From RYN-230 sp036497945 (GTDB lineage Bacteria; Actinomycetota; Actinomycetes; Streptosporangiales; Streptosporangiaceae): 64,000 nucleotides of DNA. Positions 31,169-40,063 of the stretch are shown here, in pieces. The notes beneath the pieces are model-generated. The model was not told the origin of the DNA. It did no database searches and worked only from the letters and a program-made list of their open reading frames with translations. The stretch is from contig DASXIN010000051.1 of assembly GCA_036497945.1 (NCBI GenBank), positions 14,457 through 78,456 of the forward strand. Direction: 5' to 3'. Numbering within the stretch: position 1 is the stretch's first letter; every line of letters begins with the position of its first letter. The position numbers and the translations under genes were made by a program.

Positions 31169-32050
31169 TTGGTCGACGACCGGAGTCCGACTTCCCACGG
31201 CCGGGAACTGGCACGCCAGCTTCGCGACCTGCGCAAACGTGCTGGCCTTAGTATCGCGGACCTGGCACGTGAGGTGGGCTTCTCGCCGGCCAGGATCAGC
31301 GGCATCGAGGCCGTCTCGCCGGCGGCCAGCCCAGCGGAAGTCCGTGACATCGGGGCCCGCTACGCCTTGCCTGATCAAGCCCTCACCCAACTGCTCGAGG
31401 TTGCGAAAATGGCCGAGCATAAGGGCTGGTGGGAGGAGTACAGCGACCTCGGCATCGGCCGGCTTATCGCGCTAGAGGTTGCGGCTAGTCAGATTAGCTC
31501 CTACGAGCAGTCTGTGATCCCGTGGATGTTCCAGACCGAGGAATATGCCCGCGCGGTCATCAAGGGGATACTTCCGGGGATTAGCGGTCACGTTCTCGAG
31601 GAACGGGTTAGGGCCCGGCTCAGGAGGCAGGAGCTGCTCACCAGGGACAACCACCCCGCGTTCTCTTCCCTGGTTGACGAGTCTGCGCTGCGCCGCCCGG
31701 TCGGGGGCAGCCGGGTGATGCGTGACCAGCTCCGGAAGATGGTAGACGTCACGCAGACGGTGCCGAGCATCACACTGCAGGTGGTACCGCTCAGCCTGGG
31801 CGCGCATCCCGGCCTGGATAATGCGTTCACGCTGCTGGAGTTCGAGTCTCCGAAACCGGCCGTGGTGTATCTGGAGACTCTGGCCGATGCGCTGTACCTC
31901 GACCGGTCCCTCGAGGCGGACAAGTATCGGGACGCATGGAAGCACCTGCAGTCCGGGGCCCTGGGCCCGGAGTCTTCGGTGCGGCTGGTTGCGGACATTG
32001 GGACTGGAGAATCCGCCGAGTTCCGGGCGACCGCTCGTTACGGCAATTAG
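31169..32050 (+). CDS. XRE-family regulator with DUF5753 domain, copy 1
   Basis: 293 residues from TTG 31169, which has GGAG 7 bases upstream. An upstream ATG at 31097 would add 24 residues and cover the inverted repeat. N-terminal HTH GLSIADLAREVGFSPARISG-IE, then DUF5753 with KGWWEEYSDLG, YEQSVIPWMFQTEEYARAV, TLQVVPLSLGAHPGLDNAFTLL and VYLETLADALYLD. These Scr1-like proteins control small DUF397 partners in actinomycetes. No DUF397 gene follows this copy directly; the only one is at 33968. Function in the cell unknown. Confidence 0.88.
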   Translation: MVDDRSPTSHGRELARQLRDLRKRAGLSIADLAREVGFSPARISGIEAVSPAASPAEVRDIGARYALPDQALTQLLEVAKMAEHKGWWEEYSDLGIGRLIALEVAASQISSYEQSVIPWMFQTEEYARAVIKGILPGISGHVLEERVRARLRRQELLTRDNHPAFSSLVDESALRRPVGGSRVMRDQLRKMVDVTQTVPSITLQVVPLSLGAHPGLDNAFTLLEFESPKPAVVYLETLADALYLDRSLEADKYRDAWKHLQSGALGPESSVRLVADIGTGESAEFRATARYGN

Positions 32051-32108
32051 TAGGTGCCTGGTCACGCCGATGTGGTGGTGGACGGGATTGACCGGCTAGC
32101 TGCCTCCG

Positions 32109-32372
32109 CTAGTCCAGGTCCGACCGTTTCCGACGGCTCAGCCGAGTCAGCGGAGTCAGCGGCAGGTCGAGAGACGGCTGCTTGCTCATCTCCGTGTAGC
32201 GCGTGAGCAGAGCGAGGTTGACCACCGCCTCGAGGTTGTCCAGCTGAAGCTGGATGTGCCGCAGCCGCGGCCCGATGTCAGCGGCGATCTCACGGCGTAG
32301 ATAGCGGACACAGAACATGCCCCCGGTAAGCGTGCCCAGCAGCGCACCCACCAGGAAGACCAGCATCGACAT
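32109..32372 (-). CDS. Small single-span membrane protein, unknown function
   Basis: 87 residues from ATG 32372, which has GGTGAGGA in front; an ATG at 32396 is less well placed. One membrane helix (MLVFLVGALLGTLTGGMFCV, about 3-22), then an amphipathic region and a basic tail (LSRRKRSDLD). No family recognised. It diverges from the second XRE gene across a long inverted repeat that overlaps its -35 box, so the XRE protein may control it. Confidence 0.6.
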   Translation of the reverse strand: MSMLVFLVGALLGTLTGGMFCVRYLRREIAADIGPRLRHIQLQLDNLEAVVNLALLTRYTEMSKQPSLDLPLTPLTRLSRRKRSDLD

Positions 32373-32424
32373 GGCGTCCTCACCTTCTGAGAGCATTCAG
32401 CCAACAGTCAGTATGACATATGCT

Positions 32425-32457
32425 ATCTGCCATGTGTCAAGTAGCCACATGGCAGAT
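32425..32457. promoter_or_regulatory. Long inverted repeat with an embedded consensus -35 box
   Basis: Arms ATCTGCCATGTG (32425-32436) and CACATGGCAGAT (32446-32457), 12 bp each, perfect, 9-base spacer; outer TGCTAT/ATAGCA words extend it imperfectly. On the minus strand TTGACA (32440-32435) lies within the repeat and points at the small membrane-protein gene. A bound dimer would occlude that promoter. Confidence 0.7.
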
Positions 32458-32704
32458 GGCATAGCAGCGGCCTGCCGGGTTGCTCTTGGCTGGATAGCTG
32501 GCTACGATGAGTGCTCTTGTGCACCGCCCAGACCGCGACCTCAGTTGCGTGGCGTGGCCGGCGCGCCTGGGAGCTCTCAGAGCACTAGGGGCTTAGGCTG
32601 CCGCGTGGCTAGATGCAAGCTGGCCGTCCGCCCTATAGCGGCGCCGGGCTACAGCAGCAGTGAGCAGGCTGAGGCGCCAGTACCTGAGGGGATGGGTAAG
32701 CGGT

Positions 32705-33661
32705 ATGGGAAATGAGGCCAGTCCGAGCCCGGTCGTACAACGACGACGGCTGCGGGCCGAGCTGCGGGCAGCGCGGCAGGCGGCCGGGCTGACCCAGGAT
32801 CAGGCAGCAAAGGCCGTGGACTGGTCGCTTTCCAAGATCATCCGCATAGAGGCTGGCTCGGTCGGCATCTCCACAGTTGACCTCAAAGCACTGCTCAGCC
32901 TTTATGGCATTGACCGCCCTGACCGCACCGATCAGCTCGTCGCGCTGGCCAAAGCGGCTAGAGAGCGTGGGTGGTGGAGCAAATACTCCGAGTTCCTGAC
33001 CACCGAGAATCAGCGGGAGCTTCTCCAGTTGATTGGCTACGAGAGTGCCGCGTCCATCGTCAGGAACTTCGAGACACTGCTGATTCCCGGTCTGCTCCAG
33101 ACGGAGGAGTACGCACACGCCGTAACCCGGCAATTTGCCGAGAAGCCCTCGGATGGGCACAACGAGGACGGCGAAAGCCCCAATGGGGAAGCCGAAGGCC
33201 GGGACCGCGCGGAGCGGGAGCGTAGAGAGCGCGAGAACAAGCTGGTCGAAATCCGGATGAAACGCCAGGAGCACCTGCTGGACTCGCCGGAGCCACCCTT
33301 GATGTTCTTCATCCTGGACGAAGCCGTCGTGCGTCGGGAGGTGGACGGCAAGGCGGCGATGGGCCGCCAGATCCGCTGGCTGATCGAGTTGGCGAACAGA
33401 CCCTATCTGACGATTGAGATCGTTCCCTTCAGCCAGGGGGCTTACCCAGGCCTGCGCGGCCCGTTCGTAGTCCTCGAGTTCCCCGATGCCGCCGATGATG
33501 ACGTCGTTTATCTGGAAAGTCCTCGGGGTGACCTGATCAGGAGAGAGGAATCGGAGCAGGTACTACCGTATCGGGAGGCGTTTGAACAGCTAAGGGAGTC
33601 GTCACTAGGGCCAGAGGCGACCAAGACATTTCTGGCCGACATCGCCAAAGAGATGACTTGA
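32705..33661 (+). CDS. XRE-family regulator with DUF5753 domain, copy 2
   Basis: 318 residues from ATG 32705; GTG 32660 is an alternative. HTH at about 28-50 (GLTQDQAAKAVDWSLSKIIR). DUF5753 features: ERGWWSKYSEFL, FETLLIPGLLQTEEYAHAV, LTIEIVPFSQGAYPGLRGPF, VVYLESPRGDLI. A charged insertion rich in Glu/Arg (about 165-195, RDRAERERRERENK) is predicted coiled coil and is absent from copy 1. Its gene starts 247 bases from the large inverted repeat. DUF397 follows 306 bases later. Confidence 0.9.
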   Translation: MGNEASPSPVVQRRRLRAELRAARQAAGLTQDQAAKAVDWSLSKIIRIEAGSVGISTVDLKALLSLYGIDRPDRTDQLVALAKAARERGWWSKYSEFLTTENQRELLQLIGYESAASIVRNFETLLIPGLLQTEEYAHAVTRQFAEKPSDGHNEDGESPNGEAEGRDRAERERRERENKLVEIRMKRQEHLLDSPEPPLMFFILDEAVVRREVDGKAAMGRQIRWLIELANRPYLTIEIVPFSQGAYPGLRGPFVVLEFPDAADDDVVYLESPRGDLIRREESEQVLPYREAFEQLRESSLGPEATKTFLADIAKEMT

Positions 33662-33967
33662 CCAATCGTGACACAGTAGATATTCCTCTCGGCGTTGTCT
33701 AGCCGGTTACCTGCTGATCGGCGCGCAGAGAGTGGTCAGATCGTCCCAAAGGGCCTACACTGCCCAGTCACGGGCACTGTGTGGAGGGTGGGGTCGATCT
33801 TGCATACCCAGCGTCAGCGTGGGATGCCTACATGACCTTCTGCTTCCCGGTCCGGATCACGCCCAGCCGTTCCCGCCGCCCCTGGCGACTGGCTCAGCGG
33901 TGGGTGTCTCACGCGGCTGTCATTGGCTCGCCGGGATGATCCGGCTGCCCCCGACGGAGGAGGAAGC
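33662..33967. other. Gap between XRE copy 2 and DUF397 gene
   Basis: No coding frame with a credible start or family is seen. There is an imperfect inverted repeat around CACTGCCC/GGGCACTG near 33757-33782. The usual DUF5753-DUF397 coupling is a few bases, so this spacing is unusual and may hold a separate promoter for the DUF397 gene. Confidence 0.4.
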
Positions 33968-34171
33968 GTGGCCGACTCGGAACGAGCGGACCTTGCGTGG
34001 CGAACAAGTACGGCATCAGGCGGGGGCAATTGCGTTCAGGTAGCCTTCACTGACGGCTGGGTACTAGTCCGGAATTCACAAAGCCCGTCCGGACCCATGC
34101 TGTCGTTTTCGGACGCGGAGTGGGATGCCTTCCTCATTGGCGCGCGAGAGGGCGAGTTCGACCGGGGGTAA
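33968..34171 (+). CDS. DUF397 domain protein
   Basis: 67 residues from GTG 33968, with GGAGGAGGAAG just upstream. LAWRTSTASGGGNCVQVAFT, WVLVRNSQSPSGPMLSFSDA and EWDAFLIGAREGEFD are typical DUF397. These small proteins pair with XRE-DUF5753 regulators in a toxin-antitoxin-like or developmental switch (as in the Streptomyces Scr systems); the exact role is not established. Confidence 0.88.
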   Translation: MADSERADLAWRTSTASGGGNCVQVAFTDGWVLVRNSQSPSGPMLSFSDAEWDAFLIGAREGEFDRG

Positions 34172-34339
34172 GCGCGTTTCCCGGCGCAGGCGGGGCTGGT
34201 GTCGTCGAGTTCGATGTAGTGGGCAGCCCGCCGTCGATCAGGCCGAGCACGCTCCCGGTTGGCCGGCCACAAGGTCCTCCAGGTCATGTGATTCGGTTTG
34301 GGTCCGTCCCTGGCAGGGACGAGGCCCGGGCGGGAGAAT

Positions 34340-35059
34340 ATGACGCAAAGTGGTAGGAAGCAGGGCGATCCAGCTGCGGTAGCGGCACGGTCAACGGCGG
34401 TGACGTTGCGTATTTCCGACGCTAACTGGCAGGACGCCAGGGTCCTGTGGAATTACCATCGGATGGACCATGAACTGCGGCCGTGTGCTGCCGGTATTGC
34501 CCTGGGCAGCAATGACCTGGGCGTGGCTACGCATGCCGCCCGGCTGTATCACCAGGGCTTGTTTCCGGTGCTGGTGCTCACCGGGGCCAACAGCCCGACG
34601 ACGCTCGCCCGCTTCCCGCGCGGTGAGGCCGTCCACTACCGGGAGCGCGTCCTGGACCTGGGCGTACCGGAGCAGGCCATCCTGGTCGAGCCGGCCGCGA
34701 CGAACACCGGGCAGAACATCGGCCGGTCCCGCGCGGTGCTCCGCGAGGCAGCCATCCAGGTGGATTCCGTGCTGCTCATTTCCAAGCCGTACATGCAGCG
34801 CCGGGCCTATGCCACCTGCCGCGGATCGTGGCCCGAGGTAACGCCGGTCTGCGCCGCGGAGTCGGCCGACTTCGCCGACTACGCGCAGCGGATCGGGAAC
34901 GCACGGCTGGTCTTCGACCATCTGGTCGGGGATCTGCAGCGCATTGCCGAGTACCCGGCGAAAGGCTTCGCCATCGCCCAGCAGGTGCCGGACGGCGTCC
35001 TGGCCGCCTACCATCGGCTGGTCCAGGCCGGCTTCACCAGTCGCCTGCTGCCTACCTAG
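34340..35059 (+). CDS. YdcF-family (DUF218) protein
   Basis: 239 residues from ATG 34340 with GGGAG upstream. DUF218 signature: GIALGSNDLGVATHAARLYHQG, VLVLTGANSPTT, GVPEQAILVEPAATNTGQNI, RAVLREAAIQVDSVLLISKP and YMQRRAY. E. coli YdcF binds SAM; the cellular role is unknown. No membrane span or signal peptide, so this is the cytoplasmic type. Confidence 0.85.
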   Translation: MTQSGRKQGDPAAVAARSTAVTLRISDANWQDARVLWNYHRMDHELRPCAAGIALGSNDLGVATHAARLYHQGLFPVLVLTGANSPTTLARFPRGEAVHYRERVLDLGVPEQAILVEPAATNTGQNIGRSRAVLREAAIQVDSVLLISKPYMQRRAYATCRGSWPEVTPVCAAESADFADYAQRIGNARLVFDHLVGDLQRIAEYPAKGFAIAQQVPDGVLAAYHRLVQAGFTSRLLPT

Positions 35060-35084
35060 ATTCGGGCCGACATCGCCTTGTGAA

Positions 35085-35507
35085 TCAATTACCGACCTGC
35101 CAGGGATTGATCAGCTCTATACCCGTCTTGCGGAAGTCGGCGAGATTGCGGGTAGCCAGGGCCGCACCTCGTGCCCGGCAGATCCCGGCAATCTGAGCAT
35201 CGAAGCCGTCTATCGGCAAACCCAATTCATCGCGTTGGCTCACCACCAGGGCGTACTGTTCCGCCGCCAGTGTGTCGAAGGGCAGCACCTGCTCAGCGAA
35301 CGTCTCGAAAATCTCCATAGCGGCCGCCCGGAGAGCTTCCTTGCGGCGGCCTGCCGGTAGCCGCTCGATGCCATACTGGACCTCAGCCACTGTGATCGCT
35401 GTCGTGCACAGTTCCCGGGCGGCATGGCTGCGCACCCAGTCCTGCACCGCTACCGCCGGAGATGGCCGCATCAGTTCCGACGCGACGTTGGTATCGACGA
35501 CGATCAT
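35085..35507 (-). CDS. PIN-domain toxin (VapC/FitB type)
   Basis: 140 residues. The acidic metal-binding set of PIN RNases is complete: Asp5 in VVDTNV, Glu42 in TVAEVQYG, Asp100/Asp103 in IDGFDAQIAG, Asp124 in NLADF. The C-terminal TGIELINPW is usual for FitB-like toxins. The ATG directly follows the antitoxin stop. Expected to cleave RNA when freed from the antitoxin. Confidence 0.92.
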   Translation of the reverse strand: MIVVDTNVASELMRPSPAVAVQDWVRSHAARELCTTAITVAEVQYGIERLPAGRRKEALRAAAMEIFETFAEQVLPFDTLAAEQYALVVSQRDELGLPIDGFDAQIAGICRARGAALATRNLADFRKTGIELINPWQVGN

Positions 35508-35750
35508 CTAGCCGAGATCGGCGGCCCGCGGTCGGCTCGCCCGGGCTGGGATATCCAACTCCACTCCGCCGAGCTGGCCGAACCTGTCCAGGAGTGTCTG
35601 GAACAACCCGGTATCCTCGCCTGGCTCGCTGACCGCCTCGGTAAGGATCACGCGCATCTCGGCCTCCATGGAACGGCCGTGGCTGGCCGCACGCAGTCGG
35701 AGTCGCTCCTTCACCCGGTCGTCGAGGTTCCGGATGCTTACCGCCGACAT
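35508..35750 (-). CDS. FitA-like ribbon-helix-helix antitoxin
   Basis: 80 residues. N-terminal ribbon SAVSIRNLDDRVKERLRLRA and helix SMEAEMRVILTEAV are Arc/FitA-like; the C-terminal part (about 45-80) would wrap the toxin. It precedes the PIN toxin with no spacer and would autoregulate the pair. Confidence 0.9.
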   Translation of the reverse strand: MSAVSIRNLDDRVKERLRLRAASHGRSMEAEMRVILTEAVSEPGEDTGLFQTLLDRFGQLGGVELDIPARASRPRAADLG

Positions 35751-35840
35751 AGCGCATCACCTCCAAGTGCTATCAATGCTAGCAACTTCAGCGCGCCCTA
35801 ACTCGTGGGCATTCCCGCCGGCAGGACTCCGCTGGCCCAG

Positions 35841-36386
35841 TCAGTACGGCGATCCGCTATCCCGGAGGACCGGTTCGATGCCGGCCGCGTGGCGGCGGGC
35901 CAGAGCCCGGTACACCTCGGGGTTGTGGTCTACCCACAGCTTCGCGCCGCCGGTGACCTCCCCGGCGATCTTGGCCGGCACGCCGACCGCGAGCATGCCG
36001 TCGGGCACGGTCATCCCCGGCGGCACGGTGGCGCCCGCCGCGACGAGGGCCCGGCTGCCGATGCGCACCCCGTCGAGCACGGTGGCGCCGTTGCCGATCA
36101 GCGCCTCGGCTCCGATGACGGCGCCGTGCACCACGCACAGGTGCCCGACCGTGGCGCCCGGACCGACCTCGGTGACCGGGTCGGCGCCGCCGTGCAGCAC
36201 CGAGCCGTCCTGCACGTTGGCGCCACGCCGGACGATGATCGGGCCGAAATCGGCCCGCAGCACGGCGCCGTACCAGACCGACGCCTCGTCCTCAATCGTC
36301 ACGTCACCGACGATGGTGGCGGTAGGCGCGATCCAGGCGGCCGGGCTGATCGTGGGCTGGCGGCCTTCGAAGGAGAAGAGTTGCAC
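35841..36386 (-). CDS. Gamma-carbonic-anhydrase-like hexapeptide-repeat protein (PaaY/YrdA family)
   Basis: 181 residues. Left-handed beta-helix repeats: SPAAWIAPTATIVGDVTIED, ASVWYGAVLRADFGPI, NVQDGSVLHGG, ATVGHLCVVHGAVIG, LIGNGATVLDGVRIGS. His residues in VLHGG and GHLCVVHG are at zinc-ligand positions; the loop residues of proven gamma-CAs are not all evident, so it may be a thioesterase-like or inactive relative. It ends with AGGIPA-type family wording VGVPAKIAGEV. Confidence 0.88.
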   Translation of the reverse strand: MQLFSFEGRQPTISPAAWIAPTATIVGDVTIEDEASVWYGAVLRADFGPIIVRRGANVQDGSVLHGGADPVTEVGPGATVGHLCVVHGAVIGAEALIGNGATVLDGVRIGSRALVAAGATVPPGMTVPDGMLAVGVPAKIAGEVTGGAKLWVDHNPEVYRALARRHAAGIEPVLRDSGSPY

Positions 36387-36432
36387 CCGCCCATGATGCC
36401 TTCCCGGCTGAGCTGTGGCATGCCAGCGTCGC

Positions 36433-38627
36433 CTACTTGATCAGCGGGTCACGGGGCAGGCCGAGAATGCGCTCGGCGATCTGGTTCCGCTTGATCTCGG
36501 ACGTGCCGCCCGCGATCGACATGGCCCGGTGCATCAGCACCAGCATGGCGGCCAGCCCGCCTGGACCGTCCAGGAACGCCGCGTCCGGCCCGGCCAGTTC
36601 GGCCATGATCGCGGCCGTCTCATGGCCGATCTCGGACAGCAGCAGCTTGGTGATGTTGCCTTCCGGCCCGGGGGCGCCGCCGGCCACCGCCCGGTACGCG
36701 CTGCGCTGGTTCAGCACGCCCATCGCGTGGGTGCGGGCGATCTGCCGGCCGACCCGCCCGGCCCCGCCGGGCAGCCGGTCCGGGTGCGCGTCGAATGGGG
36801 CGATGAACGCGCCGACCGGCATGGCCATGCCGCCGTCGCCGCCACCGATGCTGACGCTCTCGTTGCCCAGCGTCGCGCGGGCCACCGACCAGCCCCCGTC
36901 CACCGGGCCGACCACGTCGGTGTCCGGCACGAATACGTCGTCGAAGAAGACCTCGTTGAAATCGGAGTCCCCGCTCGGCATCTTCAGCGGCCGGACGGTG
37001 ACGCCGGGCGCGTGCATGTCGATCACCATCATCGTGATGCCTTGGTGCTTGGGCGCGTCCGGGTTGGTCCGCACTGTGGCCAGGCCAAAGTCGGCCAGCT
37101 GGGCGCTGCTGGTCCAGACCTTCTGGCCGTTGATCCGCCAGCCCCCCACCGGCCTCCCCGTTCCCCCTTCATTGTCCGCATCCCCCGGCACCCGGGTCGC
37201 CCGGGTGCTGATGCCGGCCGCGTCGGACCCGGCGCCCGGCTCGCTGAACAGCTGGCACCAGGTCACGTCCTGGTTGAGCGCCGGCGGACCCAGCGCGCCA
37301 CCTGGTCCAGGCTGGCGTGCTGGATCAGGGTCAGGATGATCCAGCCGGTGATCCCGAGGCCGGGCCGCTTGATCCCGGCCGCGGCGAACTCCTGCTCGAT
37401 CACCAGTTGCTCGATGGCGGCCGCGTCCCGGCCCCACGGCTTAGGCCAGTGCGGCATCGCGTAGCCGGTTTCGATCAGCGCCTGCTTCCGGTCGTCGCCG
37501 GCCAGGTCGCGCAGCCGGGCTACGTCCGGCCCGATCGCGGCCCGGATCGGTTCCGCCTCGGCGGGCAGGTCGATCGCGGCCGCCCGGCGTACGCCGCGGC
37601 GGACCAGATCGGTGACGTCAATGGCGGCCTGCTCGGCGTCCAGCACGGCGGCGATGGCCGCGGCCCGGCGCAGGTACAGATGGGCGTCGTGCTCCCAGGT
37701 GAAGCCGATCCCGCCGTGCACCTGGATGTTGAGGCTGGCGTCGCTGACCGCGGCGGGCACGGCCAGTGTGGCCGCGATGGCCGCGGTGTAGCTGAACTGG
37801 TCCCCGCCGCCGATCCCGGCCCGGCCCGCGTCCCAGGCCGCGGCGGTGGCCAGCTCGGCGGCGACCAGCATGTTGGCGCAGTGATGCTTGACCGCCTGGA
37901 AGGTCGCGATCGGGCGGCCGAACTGCTGGCGGACCTTGGCGTACCCGGCCGCCTGCTCGGTCGTCTCGGCGGCCAGGCCGGCCGCCTCGGCGGCGAACAC
38001 CGCCCGGGCCACGTCGGTCAGCAGCCCGCGCGCGCCGGGCAGCACGGTGGCCGGCGCCGCGTCGAGGCTGACCCGGGCGGCCCGCCGGCTCTGGTCCAGG
38101 TTGGCCGGCACCTCGGCCCGGACCCCACCGGCTGCCGTCTCGATGACCAGGACGTCGGCACCCGCCGGGACCAGCAGCACGTCGGCCAGGTGGCCGCTGA
38201 TCACCACGCCGGCCGGCCCGGTCCCGGTCCCGTCGGCGTAGCCCACCTGACCAACCAGCGCGGCCGCGCCGATCACGGTGCCGTCCGCCAGCCCGGGCAG
38301 CAGCCGCTTCTGCAGCTCGTCGGGCCCGGCCACGGCCAGCACGGCACTGGTGATCACGGTCGGCACGAACGGCCCGGGCGCCAGGTGGCGGCCCATCTGC
38401 TCGGCCACGACCAGCGTTTCCGGCAGGCCGAAGCCGGAGCCGCCGCGTTCTTCCGGGATGTGCAGCCCGAGCAGGCCGAGCGCGGCCAGCCCGGCCCAGA
38501 ACGCGGGCAGCCCGTCTGCCTCGGCGTCGAGTAGGCTGCGGGCCTCCGCCCGGGACTGCTGGTTGGTCAGGAAACCGGCGACGGTCTCGGCGAGAGCGCG
38601 GTGTTCTTCAGAGATGGCGATCGACAT
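36433..38627 (-). pseudogene. Double-domain acyl-CoA dehydrogenase (FadE34 type), interrupted by a frameshift
   Basis: Two frames together give about 730 residues. The first (ATG 38627 to about 37290) has a full acyl-CoA dehydrogenase domain (SRAEARSLLDAEADGLPAFW, FGRPIATFQAVKHHCANML, NIQVHGGIGFTWEHD) and the start of a second (GITGWIILTLIQHASLDQVA). The other continues with ALNQDVTWCQLFSEPGAGSD, INGQKVWTSSAQ and AGGTSEIKRNQIAERILGLP. The join at WVR-PALNQ needs one base near 37285-37292, in a C/G-rich run. It is a recent inactivation or a sequencing error. Fused FadE34 proteins act on steroid side-chain CoA esters; here the substrate is inferred only. Confidence 0.85.
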
Positions 38628-38752
38628 GACTAGATTTTCCCCGTTTACCCGGTGCCAGATACCCCCGGGTTGCGTCATGATCCAGCCAGGCGGCGACGCC
38701 GCGGCGGGATCCTGGCCGCGCGGGTAGCGGAGCCCCGAGCCGCGGAGGTGTC

Positions 38753-40054
38753 ATGAGCGACCAGACGATCGGTCAGCCGGACGTGCAGTCGCTTGCCCTG
38801 GCCGAACCAACCCAGCACGTCCGGTACCGCTGGATCGTCGGGCTTACCCTGGCCAGCCTGGGCATGTGGATGGCGACCCAGACGCCGCTGCAGGTCATGC
38901 TGGCGCTGCAACTGCAGGACATCACCCCCCGGCACAAGATCGTGGCCCTGGCCGTCGTGACCGCGGTCGGCGCCATCTCCGCCGCCCTGGCCACCCCGGT
39001 GGTGGGCGCGCTGTCCGACCGCACCACGCAGGGCCGGCGGCTGGGCCGGTTCAGCGGCCGGCGGCATCGGTGGACGCTGGCCATGGTCGTGCTGGCCGCG
39101 GCCTGCCTGGCGGTGCTGGCCGCTCAGGCCACCGTGTTCGGTGTGGCCCTGCTGTGGTTCCTCTTCAGCATCTTCCAGAACGGCGAGTACGCCACGTTGA
39201 GCGCGGCCATCCCGGACCACGTGCCGGTCCGGCAGCGGGCCACGGTGGCCGGCTGGGTGGGTATGCCGATCGCGCTCGGCCTGGTCCTGGGCACCGTCAT
39301 CGTGGTGGAGGTGCTCGGCCAGCACCTGGTGGCCGGCTATCTCACGCTGGCCGTCCTGATGGTGCTGCTGGCCCTGCCGTTCGTCTTCTTCACCCCGGAC
39401 CACCCGCTCGCGCCGGCTGACCGGCAGCCGTTCTCCTGGCGCCGGGTGGCCGCGTCCTACTGGCTCAGCCCGCGCGCGTACCCCGATTTCGGCTGGGCCT
39501 GGCTGACCCGGTTCCTGGCCAGCCTGGCCATCGCCATGGGCACCCTGTACCTGCTGTACTTCCTCCGCGACGCGGTGCACTACGCCCGGCTCTTCCCCGG
39601 CCAGACCGCCGCGGACGGCCTGCTCATCCTGATCCTCATCTACACCGTGTGTGTGGTGATCGCCTCGATCATCGGCGGGATCATCTCCGACCGCACCGGC
39701 CGCCGCAAGATCATGGTCACCGTGTCCGGTCTGCTGATGGCGGCGGCCGCGCTGCTGCTGGCATTCGCCCAGACCTGGCCGGCCGCGCTGGGCGCGGCGT
39801 TCCTCTACGGCCTGGGCTACGGCGCGTACATCGCCGTCGACCAGGCGCTGATCACCCAGGTGCTGCCCAAGGCCCGGGACCGGGCCAAGGACCTCGGCAT
39901 CATCAACATCGCGATCGTCTGCCCGGGCGCCATCGGCGCGGTCATCGCGGCCCCGCTGGTCTCGCTGGCTGGCTACCCGGCCCTGTTCGGCGCGACCGCG
40001 GTGGTGGCCATCGCCGCCTCGCTCGGGGTCTGGCAGATCCGCAGCGTCCGCTGA
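38753..40054 (+). CDS. Major facilitator superfamily transporter
   Basis: 433 residues, 12 predicted spans. Loop 2-3 motif ALSDRTTQGRRLGRFSGRRHRW and loop 8-9 GGIISDRTGRRKIM are MFS signatures; the first resembles SLC45/glycoside-type symporters. GPH/SLC45 relatives carry sugars, but many actinomycete members are unassigned. Divergent from the acyl-CoA dehydrogenase gene, 9 bases before the P450 gene. Confidence 0.9.
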   Translation: MSDQTIGQPDVQSLALAEPTQHVRYRWIVGLTLASLGMWMATQTPLQVMLALQLQDITPRHKIVALAVVTAVGAISAALATPVVGALSDRTTQGRRLGRFSGRRHRWTLAMVVLAAACLAVLAAQATVFGVALLWFLFSIFQNGEYATLSAAIPDHVPVRQRATVAGWVGMPIALGLVLGTVIVVEVLGQHLVAGYLTLAVLMVLLALPFVFFTPDHPLAPADRQPFSWRRVAASYWLSPRAYPDFGWAWLTRFLASLAIAMGTLYLLYFLRDAVHYARLFPGQTAADGLLILILIYTVCVVIASIIGGIISDRTGRRKIMVTVSGLLMAAAALLLAFAQTWPAALGAAFLYGLGYGAYIAVDQALITQVLPKARDRAKDLGIINIAIVCPGAIGAVIAAPLVSLAGYPALFGATAVVAIAASLGVWQIRSVR

Positions 40055-40063
40055 GCCCGTCCC

